64,000 nucleotides of DNA from Marinobacter sp. LV10R510-11A (lineage in GTDB: Bacteria; Pseudomonadota; Gammaproteobacteria; Pseudomonadales; Oleiphilaceae), in assembly GCF_900215155.1 (NCBI RefSeq), contig NZ_LT907980.1, positions 3,100,001 to 3,164,000 on the forward strand. The letters run 5' to 3'. The notes under the pieces are model-generated. The model was given only the letters and a program-made list of their open reading frames with translations. It was not told the origin of the DNA and did not search any database. A program made the position numbers and the translations under genes. Positions 46,477 to 56,622 of the stretch are shown piece after piece; the first letter of the stretch is position 1; each line of letters begins with the position of its first letter.

Positions 46477-46823
46477 TGTCTAAGTCCTTGATCACGTGCC
46501 TTGATTCTATGCATTCAGGTAAGGATGCAGCCATTTGCCTGCAGCTTATTACGTTGTTATGCAAGTTACTATAGAAGAAGTCTCGCAAATTGTGATGTTA
46601 TGTTTTGTTCTTCCAGTAAATTCTATGCCACTTACGAAAGATTTTAACTATTGCCTGATCAGTTTGTACTCAATCGACGATTTGTTGGATAATAGGCTGA
46701 ACGAGGCGTAACACCGCTTATATTAGTGCGAGAGGAACAATTTGCGCAGTACGCTGTCGCATTTCAGAGATCGCTTTCATACAGTTACAAAAGACAACGT
46801 TAAAAGTTAGGCATACGAGCACT
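46477..46823. other. Divergent intergenic region between LysM and def genes
   Basis: About 347 A+T-rich bases without a supportable gene. It must hold the promoters of the leftward LysM gene and the rightward def operon. I see no strong -35/-10 pair at the canonical spacing, no hairpin terminator and no clear ribosome site before def beyond GAGC. Confidence 0.5.
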
Positions 46824-47327
46824 ATGATACTAGAAATTCTCGAATACCCAGACCCCCGTCTGCGCACCATCGCCAAGCCGGTGGGCGAGGTGACCGACGC
46901 CGACCGTACCCTAATCGACGATATGTTCGAGACCATGTACGATGCGCCCGGCATTGGTTTGGCTGCCAGCCAGGTAAACGTTCACAAACAGATCGTTGTG
47001 ATGGATCTGTCTGATGATAATAGTGAGCCAAGGGTGTTTATCAACCCAACGGTTGAAGTACTGGACGGCGATCTTGAAGCCATGCAGGAAGGCTGTCTCT
47101 CAGTGCCCGGCTTTTACGAAGACGTTGAGCGGATAGAGCACTGCATCATCCGCGCAAAGGATCGCGACGGCGCGCCTTTCGAAATCGAAGCCCGGGGTCT
47201 TTTGGCGGTTTGTATCCAGCATGAAATGGACCACCTGAACGGCAAACTGTTCGTCGACTACCTGAGCACCCTCAAGCGCAACCGCATTCGCAAGAAGCTG
47301 GAAAAGTTTCACAAGCAAAGTGCGTGA
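46824..47327 (+). CDS. def: Peptide deformylase
   Basis: 167 residues with all three motifs: [18 protein letters not shown] and [12 protein letters not shown] (the metal site Cys and two His). It removes the formyl group from new proteins, and pairs with fmt, which adds it to the initiator tRNA. A hairpin lies between the two genes. Confidence 0.97.
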   Translation: MILEILEYPDPRLRTIAKPVGEVTDADRTLIDDMFETMYDAPGIGLAASQVNVHKQIVVMDLSDDNSEPRVFINPTVEVLDGDLEAMQEGCLSVPGFYEDVERIEHCIIRAKDRDGAPFEIEARGLLAVCIQHEMDHLNGKLFVDYLSTLKRNRIRKKLEKFHKQSA

Positions 47328-47373
47328 ACATTGCCTGAAAGGCCCATAAGGATTTTGTAGAAAGAAAGTATCG

Positions 47374-47397
47374 GACCGGGCCATGGCCCGGTCTTTT
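47374..47397 (+). terminator. Hairpin with T tract between def and fmt
   Basis: GACCGGGC-CATG-GCCCGGTC followed by TTTT is a near-ideal intrinsic terminator. Since def and fmt are usually co-transcribed, it may attenuate rather than end the transcript, or fmt has its own promoter. Confidence 0.7.
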
Positions 47398-47426
47398 CGT
47401 ATTCAACGAAATAGAGAATCAACACC

Positions 47427-48362
47427 GTGCGACTCGTTTTTGCCGGCACCCCGGATTTTGCAGCTACCGCGCTCACAGCCTTGCTGGGCACCCACCACAC
47501 CATCGTGGGCGTATACTCCCAGCCAGACCGGCCAGCAGGCCGAGGCCGCAAACTCCAGCCCAGCCCGGTAAAACAAGTTGCTCTGGATAACGCCATTCCC
47601 ATATTTCAGCCAGAAAGCCTGAAAACCCCAGAAGCGCAGCAAGAACTGGCAGATCTCCAGCCCGATGTGATGATTGTCGCCGCTTACGGGCTTATTTTGC
47701 CCGAAGCAATCTTGGCGATCCCTGCCTACGGCTGCCTGAACATCCACGCCTCTTTACTGCCCCGCTGGCGTGGTGCCGCGCCAATCCATCGCGCCATTGC
47801 AGCCGGTGATGAAAACACCGGCATCACCATCATGCAAATGGACAAAGGCCTAGATACCGGCGCCATGCTGCTGAAAACCCAAACCACGATTGAATCGACC
47901 GATACCGGCGGCAGCCTTCACGACCGCCTCGCCGACATGGGCGGCAGTGCCGTTGTTGATGCGCTGAACCTGTTGGAGAAGGACGAACTCGGCGGCGAAG
48001 TTCAAAATAGTGAACAGGCCTGCTACGCCCACAAGCTCACCAAGGAAGAAGGTCATGTCGATTGGGCCCTAAGCGCATCTACTATCGAGCGCCTAGTTCG
48101 GGCCTTCAATCCCTGGCCCGGCACCTACACAGATCTGGAACAGCAACGCCTGCGGATACACGAGGCGAACGCGACCGACGAAAACAGCCAGAAGCCAGCA
48201 GGCACCGTTCTGCGACGGGAGCGGGAAGGTATAGATATTGCCTGTGGTACCGGCACCCTACGTGTCACCCGGCTGCAATTGCCAGGCTCTCGCGCCCAAA
48301 GCGTGAACGACCTCATTAACGGCGGCAAGCAACTGTTGCTTCCCGGCCAGGAGTTGAACTGA
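47427..48362 (+). CDS. fmt: Methionyl-tRNA formyltransferase
   Basis: 311 residues. The N-terminal formyl-transferase domain shows LVFAGTPDFAA, IVAAYGLILPEAIL and the signature NIHASLLPRWRGAAPIHRAI (catalytic Asn, His); the C-terminal OB-like domain follows (VRAFNPWPGTYT). The start is GTG with GAGAA upstream. It formylates Met-tRNAi. rsmB begins 2 bases after its stop. Confidence 0.96.
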   Translation: MRLVFAGTPDFAATALTALLGTHHTIVGVYSQPDRPAGRGRKLQPSPVKQVALDNAIPIFQPESLKTPEAQQELADLQPDVMIVAAYGLILPEAILAIPAYGCLNIHASLLPRWRGAAPIHRAIAAGDENTGITIMQMDKGLDTGAMLLKTQTTIESTDTGGSLHDRLADMGGSAVVDALNLLEKDELGGEVQNSEQACYAHKLTKEEGHVDWALSASTIERLVRAFNPWPGTYTDLEQQRLRIHEANATDENSQKPAGTVLRREREGIDIACGTGTLRVTRLQLPGSRAQSVNDLINGGKQLLLPGQELN

Positions 48363-48363
48363 T

Positions 48364-49665
48364 ATGGGTGACCACGACCTGCCCATGCGCGCTGTTGTCG
48401 CCCGTGTTCTATTGGCAGTGGAAAACGGCGCGTCTCTATCACAATGCCTGCCGCCAGCCCTGCAGAGCCTTGCCCCCAACGAGCGCCCGGCACTTCAGGC
48501 GCTTTGCTACGGCACCTGCCGTTGGTTTCACCGCCTCGACAGCGAGCTCAACAGCCGGCTGAAAAAGCCGATAAAGCAACCAGATCGCATTGTTCATCAT
48601 CTGATGCTGATCGCGCTTTTCCAGTTACGCTTCAGCCAGCAGGCTACCTACGCTGTTTTGAACGAAACCGTGGAGACCTGCCGCGCCCTCGACAAACCCC
48701 ACCTCACGGGTTTGGTGAATGGTATCTTGCGGGCTGCCGAGCGCGAGGGTGCCCCGGAGCCGGAAAACGACTCCAGCCGCTTCAGTCATCCCGTCTGGAT
48801 GGTGGAAAAGCTACGCCATAATTGGCCCGACAATTGGCAGCAGATTCTGGAGGCGAATAACGCCCAGGCCCCCATGACACTGAGGGTGAATGCACTACGC
48901 TTCAGCCGCGATGAATACTTGGCCCTGTTAAGCGAAGCAGGCATTGAAGCGACCGCCACCCAATTTGCACCGCACGGTATCCAACTCAACCGCCCGGTGC
49001 AGGTTGACCAGCTACCCTGGTTTGCCGACGGCGCAGTCAGCGTTCAAGACGAAGCCGCTCAGCTGTGCACCACACTTCTAGATCTGGCGCCGGGACAGCG
49101 GGTTCTGGACGCCTGCGCGGCCCCGGGTGGAAAAACCTGTGCCATTCTAGAAAGCCAACCGGAACTAGCCGAGGTGGTTGCCATCGACGAATCTGCCGCG
49201 CGTCTGCCCCGGGTTCAGGAAAATCTGGACCGGCTGGATTTGCACGCCAGCTTGCTGCAGGCGGATGCTGCTGACATTGCGCAGTGGTGGGACGGTCAAC
49301 CTTTTGATCGCATTCTGCTGGATGTGCCCTGCAGCGCCAGCGGTGTGATACGCCGCCACCCGGATATCAAACTGCTACGCCGGGAAACCGACGTTGTGCC
49401 ACTGGCAGGCATACAGCTCGGGCTTCTAGACGCCATGTGGTCTGTGCTCAAACCAGGTGGGCGCCTGGTCTATGCGACCTGTTCGGTGTTCCCCCAGGAA
49501 AACCACCGTATAATCCAACGGTTTCTTAAACAGCAAAATGGCGCCACTCTTATAGATACAGAAGTTCCTTGGGGATGCGACATGGGCGCGGGGCGGCAGC
49601 TTCTCCCCGATCCAATCAGCCATGACGGTTTTTTCTATGCCGTACTGGAGAAACCTGAACGATGA
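48364..49665 (+). CDS. rsmB: 16S rRNA m5C967 methyltransferase
   Basis: 433 residues. An N-terminal NusB-like RNA-binding domain (residues about 5-135) precedes a SAM-dependent domain with [12 protein letters not shown] (SAM site), [15 protein letters not shown] (catalytic Cys motif IV) and [11 protein letters not shown] (nucleophile Cys motif VI). It modifies C967 of 16S rRNA. Its stop overlaps the trkA start (ATGA). Confidence 0.96.
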   Translation: MGDHDLPMRAVVARVLLAVENGASLSQCLPPALQSLAPNERPALQALCYGTCRWFHRLDSELNSRLKKPIKQPDRIVHHLMLIALFQLRFSQQATYAVLNETVETCRALDKPHLTGLVNGILRAAEREGAPEPENDSSRFSHPVWMVEKLRHNWPDNWQQILEANNAQAPMTLRVNALRFSRDEYLALLSEAGIEATATQFAPHGIQLNRPVQVDQLPWFADGAVSVQDEAAQLCTTLLDLAPGQRVLDACAAPGGKTCAILESQPELAEVVAIDESAARLPRVQENLDRLDLHASLLQADAADIAQWWDGQPFDRILLDVPCSASGVIRRHPDIKLLRRETDVVPLAGIQLGLLDAMWSVLKPGGRLVYATCSVFPQENHRIIQRFLKQQNGATLIDTEVPWGCDMGAGRQLLPDPISHDGFFYAVLEKPER

Positions 49666-51038
49666 AGATTCTGATCCTCGGTGCCGGCCAAGTGGGCGGC
49701 ACGCTGGCTGAGAACCTGGCCAGTGAAGCCAACGATATAACGGTTATCGACACAGACGCGGTACGGCTCCGCGAACTGCAGGATCGCTTGGATATTCGCA
49801 CGGTACAAGGCAATGCGTCTTACCCCTCGGTACTGAATAAAGCCAATGCGGATGACGCCCACATGTTGATCGCCGTTACCAACAGCGACGAAACCAACAT
49901 GGTGGCCTGCCAGATTGCCAAGATCCTGTTCAACACGCCTACCAAAATTAGCCGGGTGCGGGCCAGTGACTACCTCGCCAGCAGCAAAAAGCTGTTCGGC
50001 GAAGGCGGCTTTCCAATTGATGTCATGATCAGCCCGGAACAACTGGTTACGCGGCATATCACTCGCCTGATTGAGTACCCGGGCGCATTGCAGATACTGG
50101 AATTCTCCAAAGGCCTAGCTAGGCTGGTGGCCATTCGCGCCACCGAAGGTGGCCCGCTGGTAGGTCGCGAACTGTCTTACCTGCGCACTCACATGCCCAA
50201 AATTGAGACCCGGGTGGCAGCCATTTTCCGCAAAGATCGCGCCATCATGCCCCGGGGCGATACCGTGCTTGAAGACGGCGACGAGGTATTTTTCATCGCC
50301 GGTGCCAATCACATCCGTTCAGTTATGAGCGAGCTACAGCCGCTGGTAAAAAACTATAAGCGCATTTTTATCTGTGGCGGCGGTAACATCGGCCAGCGCC
50401 TGGCCCACACCCTAGAAAACCGCTATCAGGTGAAGCTGTTAGAGCGTAACCACGAGCGCTGCGTGCTGCTCTCCGAAACCCTGCGCAAAACAGTTGTGCT
50501 TGAAGGCAATGCAGCAGACAAAGACATACTGCTAGAAGAGAACATCGAAAACACCGATGTATTCTGCGCCGTTACCAACGACGACGAAGCCAATATCATG
50601 GCTTCGTTATTGGCCAAGCGCCTGGGCGCCCGCAAGGTGTTCACACTGATCAATAACCCAGACTATGTAGATCTGATCCAGGGTGGCGAGATTGATGTGG
50701 CGATTTCACCCCAGCAGATCACTATCGGCAGCTTGCTGACTCACGTACGCAGGGGCGACGTTGTAAACGTTTACTCACTGCGCAGAGGCGCTGCCGAAGC
50801 CATCGAAGCCATTGCCCATGGCGATCACAAATCCTCCAAAGTGATTGGCAGGCGGCTGGATGAAATCAATCTGCCCCAGGGCGCGACCATTGGTGCCATC
50901 GTTCGCCATAACGAAGTACTGATCGCCCACGACCATCTGCGGGTGCAGCCGGATGATCACGTCATCCTTTTCCTGGTAGACAAGTCCAAAGTGCGGGAAG
51001 TTGAGAAACTCTTCGCCGTGGGTCTGACGTTCTTCTAA
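49662..51038 (+). CDS. trkA: Trk potassium uptake regulatory protein TrkA
   Basis: 458 residues in two RCK halves. Each half has a NAD-binding Rossmann motif: [13 protein letters not shown] at the start and [14 protein letters not shown] near residue 235, each followed by a TrkA-C lobe. The cytosolic protein gates the TrkH/TrkG K+ channel by NAD(H)/ATP binding. Placement after rsmB matches Escherichia coli and pseudomonads. Confidence 0.96.
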   Translation: MKILILGAGQVGGTLAENLASEANDITVIDTDAVRLRELQDRLDIRTVQGNASYPSVLNKANADDAHMLIAVTNSDETNMVACQIAKILFNTPTKISRVRASDYLASSKKLFGEGGFPIDVMISPEQLVTRHITRLIEYPGALQILEFSKGLARLVAIRATEGGPLVGRELSYLRTHMPKIETRVAAIFRKDRAIMPRGDTVLEDGDEVFFIAGANHIRSVMSELQPLVKNYKRIFICGGGNIGQRLAHTLENRYQVKLLERNHERCVLLSETLRKTVVLEGNAADKDILLEENIENTDVFCAVTNDDEANIMASLLAKRLGARKVFTLINNPDYVDLIQGGEIDVAISPQQITIGSLLTHVRRGDVVNVYSLRRGAAEAIEAIAHGDHKSSKVIGRRLDEINLPQGATIGAIVRHNEVLIAHDHLRVQPDDHVILFLVDKSKVREVEKLFAVGLTFF

Positions 51039-51064
51039 TTCAAAATCAAAAGCATAAAGACCCC

Positions 51065-51094
51065 TTAGAAATACCGCTTTGGCGAGCGTATAAT
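51065..51094 (+). promoter_or_regulatory. Predicted sigma70 promoter of glyQS
   Basis: TTAGAA (51065-51070), 18 bases, TATAAT (51089-51094, perfect). Transcription would start near 51101, leaving a leader of about 70 bases with a weak hairpin (CTCTTC 51115-51120 / GAAGAG 51131-51136). Confidence 0.6.
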
Positions 51095-51171
51095 GCGCCA
51101 TTTTTAGCATGACCCTCTTCCGAGCGAATTGAAGAGCGGCCAAACACAGACCGAATCAGCAGGCAATCGTC

Positions 51172-52197
51172 GTGACAGACAAGGCAACGAACAGCACAAC
51201 TCCGGACATCAAGACCTTTCAGGGCTTGATTCTGGCTCTGCAGAATTTTTGGGCGCAGCACGGTTGCGTGGTACTTCAGCCACTGGATATGGAAGTAGGC
51301 GCCGGTACCTTTCACCCAGCTACCTTTCTGCGAGCCATAGGGCCGGAAACGTGGAATGCTGCCTACGTACAACCGAGCCGCCGCCCCACAGACGGCCGTT
51401 ACGGCGAAAACCCCAACCGCCTGCAGCACTATTATCAGTTCCAAGTGGTGCTCAAGCCCTCACCCGATAACTTTCAGGAGCTTTATCTCAACTCCCTGAA
51501 AGCCTTAGGGCTTGATCCACTGGTTCACGACATCCGCTTTGTGGAAGACAACTGGGAATCGCCCACGCTTGGCGCCTGGGGTCTGGGCTGGGAAATCTGG
51601 CTGAACGGCATGGAAGTTACGCAATTTACCTACTTTCAGCAGGTGGGCGGCCTTGAATGCTACCCGGTTACCGGCGAGCTCACTTACGGCCTAGAACGCA
51701 TCGCCATGTACCTGCAGAACGTCGACAGTGTGTACGACTTGGTTTGGACCGAAGGTCCCGATGGCGTGGTCACTTACGGCGACGTGTTTCTCCAGCAAGA
51801 AGTGGAAATGTCCACCTACAACTTTGAGCATGCAGATACCGAGTTCCTGTTCCAGAGCTTTGACGTCTATGAGCGTGAAAGTGCCCGGTTAATAGCAGCC
51901 GGCTTAGCCCTGCCGGCCTATGAGCAGGTTCTAAAAGCCTCTCACACCTTCAACCTGCTAGATGCCCGCCACGCCATCTCGGTCACCGAGCGCCAGCGTT
52001 TCATACTGCGCGTGCGCACCCTGGCGCGGGCTGTTGCCCAGGCCTACTTTGATAGCCGTCGTAAGCTCGGATTTCCACTTGCCAAAGAAGGCATCCGCAA
52101 GGAAGTGTTGGCCACCGCCGAAGCTGCTAGCAACAAGACTAGCGGCAAGAAAGGCAAAAACGCGAAGCAGGCACAGCAGGCAAAGGGAAAGGCATAA
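51172..52197 (+). CDS. glyQ: Glycyl-tRNA synthetase alpha subunit
   Basis: 341 residues with class II synthetase motifs; the signatures [37 protein letters not shown] and [21 protein letters not shown] match GlyQ. The C-terminus is about 25 residues longer than the usual, with a lysine/alanine/glutamine tail ([10 protein letters not shown]). It starts at GTG 51172. It forms an alpha2beta2 enzyme with glyS, 2 bases away. Confidence 0.96.
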   Translation: MTDKATNSTTPDIKTFQGLILALQNFWAQHGCVVLQPLDMEVGAGTFHPATFLRAIGPETWNAAYVQPSRRPTDGRYGENPNRLQHYYQFQVVLKPSPDNFQELYLNSLKALGLDPLVHDIRFVEDNWESPTLGAWGLGWEIWLNGMEVTQFTYFQQVGGLECYPVTGELTYGLERIAMYLQNVDSVYDLVWTEGPDGVVTYGDVFLQQEVEMSTYNFEHADTEFLFQSFDVYERESARLIAAGLALPAYEQVLKASHTFNLLDARHAISVTERQRFILRVRTLARAVAQAYFDSRRKLGFPLAKEGIRKEVLATAEAASNKTSGKKGKNAKQAQQAKGKA

Positions 52198-52199
52198 TC

Positions 52200-54281
52200 A
52201 TGGCAACACAAGATTTTTTGGTTGAACTGGGCGTTGAAGAACTACCCTCGAAAGCACTCAAGCCGCTGTCTGATGCGTTCACTCAGGGCATTGCCAAGGG
52301 CCTAGAAGAGGCTGGCATTGCCTTCGGCAAAGTAGAAGCCTTTGCTGCGCCACGACGCCTAGCGGTGCGCATACGGAATCTGGCCGATGCTCAGCCCGAC
52401 AAGCCCGTTGAAAAACGCGGCCCGGCAGTCAAGGCCGCTTTTGACGATTCCGGCAACCCAACCCGGGCTCTTACCGGCTTCGCCACGTCACTGGGCGTAA
52501 CCCCCGATCAGCTCGACACTTTGGAAACTGATAAAGGTGCCTGGCTGGTTTATCGCATCGTAGAGCAGGGCAAGCCAACGGTCGATCTGATGCCCGGGCT
52601 GGTTGAGCAGTCACTGGCATCACTGCCTATTCCTAAGCGCATGCGCTGGGGCGCGCACCGCACAGAGTTTGTTCGGCCTGTGCACTGGCTGGTTATGCTG
52701 TTCGGCAACAAAATCATTGATACGCCCATCATGGGGCTGACTCCGAGCAACAAAACCCGGGGCCACCGCTTCCATTGCCCGAAAACCCTGATCATTCCCA
52801 CACCTGCGGATTACGAAGTTGTACTCGAGCAGGAAGGCTACGTGATTGCCGATTTCGCCAAGCGTCGCGAGCAGATCCGTGCCGGTGTTAGCGCCCTTGC
52901 CGAAGCCGAAGCAGGCGGTAAAGCGGTGATCAATGAGGACCTTCTAGATGAGGTAACCGGCCTGAACGAATGGCCAGTGCCGCTGATGGGCCGTTTCGAC
53001 AAGCGCTTCCTAAAAGTCCCTGCGGAAGCACTGATTTCCTCCATGGAAGAACACCAGAAATACTTCCACGTGGTGGGTGCCGATGGCGACATGCTGCCGC
53101 TCTTTATTACCGTGGCCAACATTGAGAGCAAAGATCCCTCCCAAGTTGTTTCCGGTAACGAAAAAGTGATTCGCCCGCGCCTGGCAGATGCCGCCTTCTT
53201 CTACGAAAATGACCGTAAAACCCGGTTGGAAGACCGCATCGAACGGCTCAAGCCAATTGTATTCCAGGACAAGCTCGGCAGCGTTTACGACAAATCCGTT
53301 CGAGTCGCGACGCTGGCCAAGAAAATCGCCACTGCGATTGGCAGTGACCCGGCTCTGGCCGAGCGCGCCGCCATGCTGGCGAAGACGGATCTGGTCACCG
53401 AAATGGTGCTGGAGTTCAGCGACCTTCAAGGCATCATGGGCCAGTATTACGCAGCCGACGACGGCGAACCCGCCGATGTGGCCAAAGCGATGAACGAGCA
53501 GTACCTGCCACGCTTTGCCAAAGACAGCCTGCCCACAACGTTGACCAGCTGCGCGCTCGCCATCGCCGATCGCCTGGATTCACTGGTAGGGCTGTTCGGC
53601 ATTGGCCAGCCACCTTCCGGTACCCGCGACCCATTCGCCCTGCGTCGGGCCTCTTTGGGCGTATTGCGCATTATCGTCGAGCGCGAGCTGCCGCTTGATC
53701 TGCAAACCTGCTGCGAATGGGCAGAAGAAAACTTCACCGGGCTGAGTGCTGAAAATACCGCATCCAACGTTGTGGATTACATGCTGGAACGGTTCCGTGC
53801 CCACTATGACGACCAAGGCATTAGTGCCGAGGTGTATCTTGCCGTTCACGCTCGCCGCCCAACCCGCCCGCTGGACTTCGACCGCCGGATAAAGGCCGTG
53901 GAAGCCTTCCGCCAGCTTCCAGAAGCCTTAGCTCTGGCCGGCGCAAATAAGCGCGTTTCTAACATCCTAGCCAAACAGGGCGGTGATAGCGTAGGCGAAA
54001 CCATCAACAGCAGCCTGTTGCAAGATCCCGCCGAGAAGGCCCTAGCAACACAGGTTGAGCAGCAAGCACACAAAGTACTGCCACTGTTTGAGCAGGGCGA
54101 TTACGCCAGCGCGCTGCAATCATTGGCAAGCCTGCAGGAACCTGTAGACAACTTCTTCAGCGAAGTGATGGTCATGGCAGACGATGAAGCCGTGCGGGAC
54201 AACCGTCTTGCACTGCTGAACCGCCTGCACAACCTGTTTTTGCGCGTTGCTGACATCTCACTGCTGCCTGCCGTTGGCTGA
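52200..54281 (+). CDS. glyS: Glycyl-tRNA synthetase beta subunit
   Basis: 693 residues, usual length. Recognisable parts are the N-terminal LVELGVEELPSKAL, AAPRRLAVR, MRWG near the HD region (RTEFVRPVHWLVML), and the C-terminal DALR anticodon-binding domain. Together with GlyQ it charges tRNA-Gly. gmhB follows after 3 bases. Confidence 0.96.
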   Translation: MATQDFLVELGVEELPSKALKPLSDAFTQGIAKGLEEAGIAFGKVEAFAAPRRLAVRIRNLADAQPDKPVEKRGPAVKAAFDDSGNPTRALTGFATSLGVTPDQLDTLETDKGAWLVYRIVEQGKPTVDLMPGLVEQSLASLPIPKRMRWGAHRTEFVRPVHWLVMLFGNKIIDTPIMGLTPSNKTRGHRFHCPKTLIIPTPADYEVVLEQEGYVIADFAKRREQIRAGVSALAEAEAGGKAVINEDLLDEVTGLNEWPVPLMGRFDKRFLKVPAEALISSMEEHQKYFHVVGADGDMLPLFITVANIESKDPSQVVSGNEKVIRPRLADAAFFYENDRKTRLEDRIERLKPIVFQDKLGSVYDKSVRVATLAKKIATAIGSDPALAERAAMLAKTDLVTEMVLEFSDLQGIMGQYYAADDGEPADVAKAMNEQYLPRFAKDSLPTTLTSCALAIADRLDSLVGLFGIGQPPSGTRDPFALRRASLGVLRIIVERELPLDLQTCCEWAEENFTGLSAENTASNVVDYMLERFRAHYDDQGISAEVYLAVHARRPTRPLDFDRRIKAVEAFRQLPEALALAGANKRVSNILAKQGGDSVGETINSSLLQDPAEKALATQVEQQAHKVLPLFEQGDYASALQSLASLQEPVDNFFSEVMVMADDEAVRDNRLALLNRLHNLFLRVADISLLPAVG

Positions 54282-54284
54282 CCC

Positions 54285-54854
54285 ATGCTGATCATCCTCG
54301 ACCGGGACGGGGTCATCAACGAATACGATGGCAGCTACATCTGCTCTGTGGATGAATGGCACCCCATTCCCGGCAGTATCGAAGCGGTGGCACGGCTATA
54401 CAAAGCCGGCCACCGACTCGCCATCGCCACCAACCAGTCAGGCGTAGCTCGGGGTTTCTACGGCACCGATGTGCTGGATGGCATGCACGAAAAAATGTCG
54501 CGGCTACTGGAAGCCCAGGGCGGCCGTATCGATTTCATCGCCTACTGTCCGCACCACCCGGATGAGCACTGCGGTTGTCGCAAACCTCTCACAGGCCTGC
54601 TTGATCAAATCCGCGATCACTTCCACCTAGACACCCTAAAAGGTGCCATTATGGTGGGTGACAGCCGCAAAGATCTGGAAGCTGGGTTTGCTGAAAACTG
54701 CCAAACGGCGCTTGTGCGCACTGGCAATGGCGAAGACACCGAACTGGATCTTCAAACCTGCCCAATACCGGGCGCAAAAGTGGTGGTTTACGACACTTTC
54801 AGTGCATTTGCGGATGCGGTCTTGTTGGCCGAGGGGCTGGAAAAAAGCGAGTGA
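54285..54854 (+). CDS. gmhB: D-glycero-beta-D-manno-heptose 1,7-bisphosphate 7-phosphatase
   Basis: 189 residues of HAD fold: nucleophile [10 protein letters not shown] (DxD), [10 protein letters not shown], the zinc-binding [14 protein letters not shown], and [13 protein letters not shown] with the metal aspartates. The enzyme acts in ADP-heptose synthesis for lipopolysaccharide core. Position after glyS is common in gammaproteobacteria. Confidence 0.94.
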   Translation: MLIILDRDGVINEYDGSYICSVDEWHPIPGSIEAVARLYKAGHRLAIATNQSGVARGFYGTDVLDGMHEKMSRLLEAQGGRIDFIAYCPHHPDEHCGCRKPLTGLLDQIRDHFHLDTLKGAIMVGDSRKDLEAGFAENCQTALVRTGNGEDTELDLQTCPIPGAKVVVYDTFSAFADAVLLAEGLEKSE

Positions 54855-54878
54855 AGTCGTATACTAACGGCTGTTAAT

Positions 54879-54955
<77 letters not shown>

Positions 54956-55006
54956 CCGCTTTTTTCCTGCGCATACTCCTCCATCTGTCGATTTTTTTAG
55001 CTTTCT

Positions 55007-55072
55007 TCGACACAGTTAATTGCTATGTTTATCGAATCAACATAGACTCATCTGACTCAATACCTATGTCGA
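55007..55072 (+). promoter_or_regulatory. Palindromic operator region over the fic promoter
   Basis: CTATGTT (55023-55029) and AACATAG (55039-55045) form a perfect 7-base inverted repeat with a 9-base loop; CTATGT recurs at 55064-55069. TCGACA (55007-55012) and TGTCGA (55067-55072) form an outer inverted repeat. TCGACA also fits a -35 box with TATCGA 17 bases on as a weak -10, so the inner repeat would straddle the -10 and could repress it when bound. Confidence 0.4.
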
Positions 55073-55092
55073 AATGTTAGAGGAATTTGTAC

Positions 55093-56199
55093 ATGGCCTG
55101 GCGACCGGGCGAGCCGCATAACCTGTTACCCCCTCTTCCACCCGCTAAGGAAAACACCGAAACGGTGGAAATCCTCAAAGCCTGTATCCCTGCACGAGCC
55201 GCTTTAGCGGAACTGAAGCAGGCAGGACAACTTATTCTTAATCAGACGCTGCTCATCAACCTGCTGCCACTTCTGGAAGCCAAAGATAGCTCCGAAATTG
55301 AAAACATTGTTACCACATCCGACAATCTGTTCCGATATTCACAAGAAGAGCAGGGGGCCGACCCTGCAACTAAAGAGGCCCTTAGGTACCGAACCGCACT
55401 TTATGAAGGATTCGTGCAGCTTAAGCATAAGCCGCTATGCACAAACACAGCCGTGGAAATATGCTGCACTCTAAAAGGTGTAAACATGGATATCCGTAAA
55501 GTGCCCGGAACCGTTATCGGCAACCAGAATACCGGCAAAACTATATATACCCCGCCCTGCGGTGAGAATGTTTTACGCAACCTTCTCACCAACTGGGAGA
55601 ATTACCTGCACGTAGAGGACGACCTAGACCCACTGATCAAAATGGCGGTCAGCCATTACCAGTTTGAGGCTATTCACCCCTTCCATGATGGCAATGGCCG
55701 GACCGGACGAATACTGAATGTGCTTTACCTCATAGAACAGCAACTGTTGACCTTGCCCATTCTGTACCTGAGCCGCTACATCGTTCAGCATAAAAACGAC
55801 TACTACCGCTTGCTGACTCATGTGACTCGAACCGGTGACTGGCACGGATGGATCATCTTCATGCTCAAAGGCATAGAACAGGTATCACGCTGGACCTGCG
55901 ATAAGATCGCAGCCATGCGGGAGCTTATTACTTTGACTGAGGAGCACGTAAAGCAACAGCTGCCAAAGATATACAGCTACGAACTGATACAGATAATTTT
56001 TGAGCAGCCGTACTGCCGCATCAGCAATCTTGTGGACAAAGACATTGCCAAGCGCCAGACGGCCTCGCTTTACCTGAAACAGCTAGTTGAGATTGGCGTG
56101 CTACAGGAAAAAACAGCCGGTAACGAAAAACTCTTTCTCAACCCGCGGCTGCTGCACCTGATGATCAGCGACAGCAACAAGCTGCAACACTATCACTGA
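55093..56199 (+). CDS. Fic/DOC family AMP-transferase with N-terminal inhibitory motif
   Basis: 368 residues from ATG 55093 (AGGA 9 bases upstream). Parts in order: N-terminal Fic_N helix with the inhibitory SSEIEN ([ST]xxxE[GN], about residues 68-73); core Fic domain with HPFHDGNGRTGR (about residues 197-208), the full catalytic motif; and a C-terminal winged-helix-like tail (FEQPYCRISNLVDKDIAKRQTASLYLKQL). Such class II Fic proteins transfer AMP to a protein target and are held off by the glutamate. The DNA-binding-like tail suggests autoregulation through the palindromes upstream. It sits behind the tRNA-Pro and before an IS, with no antitoxin gene visible. Confidence 0.88.
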   Translation: MAWRPGEPHNLLPPLPPAKENTETVEILKACIPARAALAELKQAGQLILNQTLLINLLPLLEAKDSSEIENIVTTSDNLFRYSQEEQGADPATKEALRYRTALYEGFVQLKHKPLCTNTAVEICCTLKGVNMDIRKVPGTVIGNQNTGKTIYTPPCGENVLRNLLTNWENYLHVEDDLDPLIKMAVSHYQFEAIHPFHDGNGRTGRILNVLYLIEQQLLTLPILYLSRYIVQHKNDYYRLLTHVTRTGDWHGWIIFMLKGIEQVSRWTCDKIAAMRELITLTEEHVKQQLPKIYSYELIQIIFEQPYCRISNLVDKDIAKRQTASLYLKQLVEIGVLQEKTAGNEKLFLNPRLLHLMISDSNKLQHYH

Positions 56200-56353
56200 A
56201 TCCTACAACAACGACTCAATAGGCAAAAACGAGAAAAACGAAACCATCATCCGCTTGATCAACCCGCATGCACCATGGCCACGTCGTTGGCTTCCAAGGA
56301 ATTGAAAAGCAGAACCCGAACATTACGTTCGGCGGCCCGGTAGCGCACACCCG

Positions 56354-56596
56354 CTAATGGTCAGCAGTGTGGCTAGAATGATTACCACACCCGGAAAGTG
56401 CCGCCTGGGCCTCAAAAACGAGGGTTCTGATTGTTTTTATAACGTGGTTTTCCAACCTGAGATAACACACAACCAAAACAATAATAATCAGTACAACAAG
56501 AAAGAGGCTGGTCGAACTGAGAAGGCTCACTTTGCCGCGGGAGTCGGTTACTTTTTTCCGGCTCTTGTTATTGTAGGTACACAATTCTTCGACCAT
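56354..56596 (-). CDS. Small putative membrane protein or gene remnant
   Basis: 80 residues with one membrane helix (SLFLVVLIIIVLVVCYL) between a basic start (NNKSRKKV) and a short tail. I do not recognise it and there is no ribosome site. Immediately beyond it, another minus-strand frame ends with RNVRVLLFNSLEANDVAMV before a stop near 56262, which also looks like protein code. The two could be pieces of one decayed gene. The rest of 56200-56622 holds nothing else I can support. Confidence 0.3.
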   Translation of the reverse strand: MVEELCTYNNKSRKKVTDSRGKVSLLSSTSLFLVVLIIIVLVVCYLRLENHVIKTIRTLVFEAQAALSGCGNHSSHTADH

Positions 56597-56612
56597 CAGG
56601 CCAAGGTGTTTT

Positions 56613-56622
56613 GCCCTTGACC
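56613..56622. repeat. Left target-site duplication of the IS4-family element
   Basis: GCCCTTGACC, repeated without a mismatch at 58279-58288. A 10-base duplication fits the range made by IS4-family transposases. Confidence 0.85.

Noticed and set aside
51115..51136. Riboswitch or T-box before glyQS
   Set aside because: Only a weak 6-base stem is present; no T-box or glycine-riboswitch core motifs are visible in the 70-base leader.
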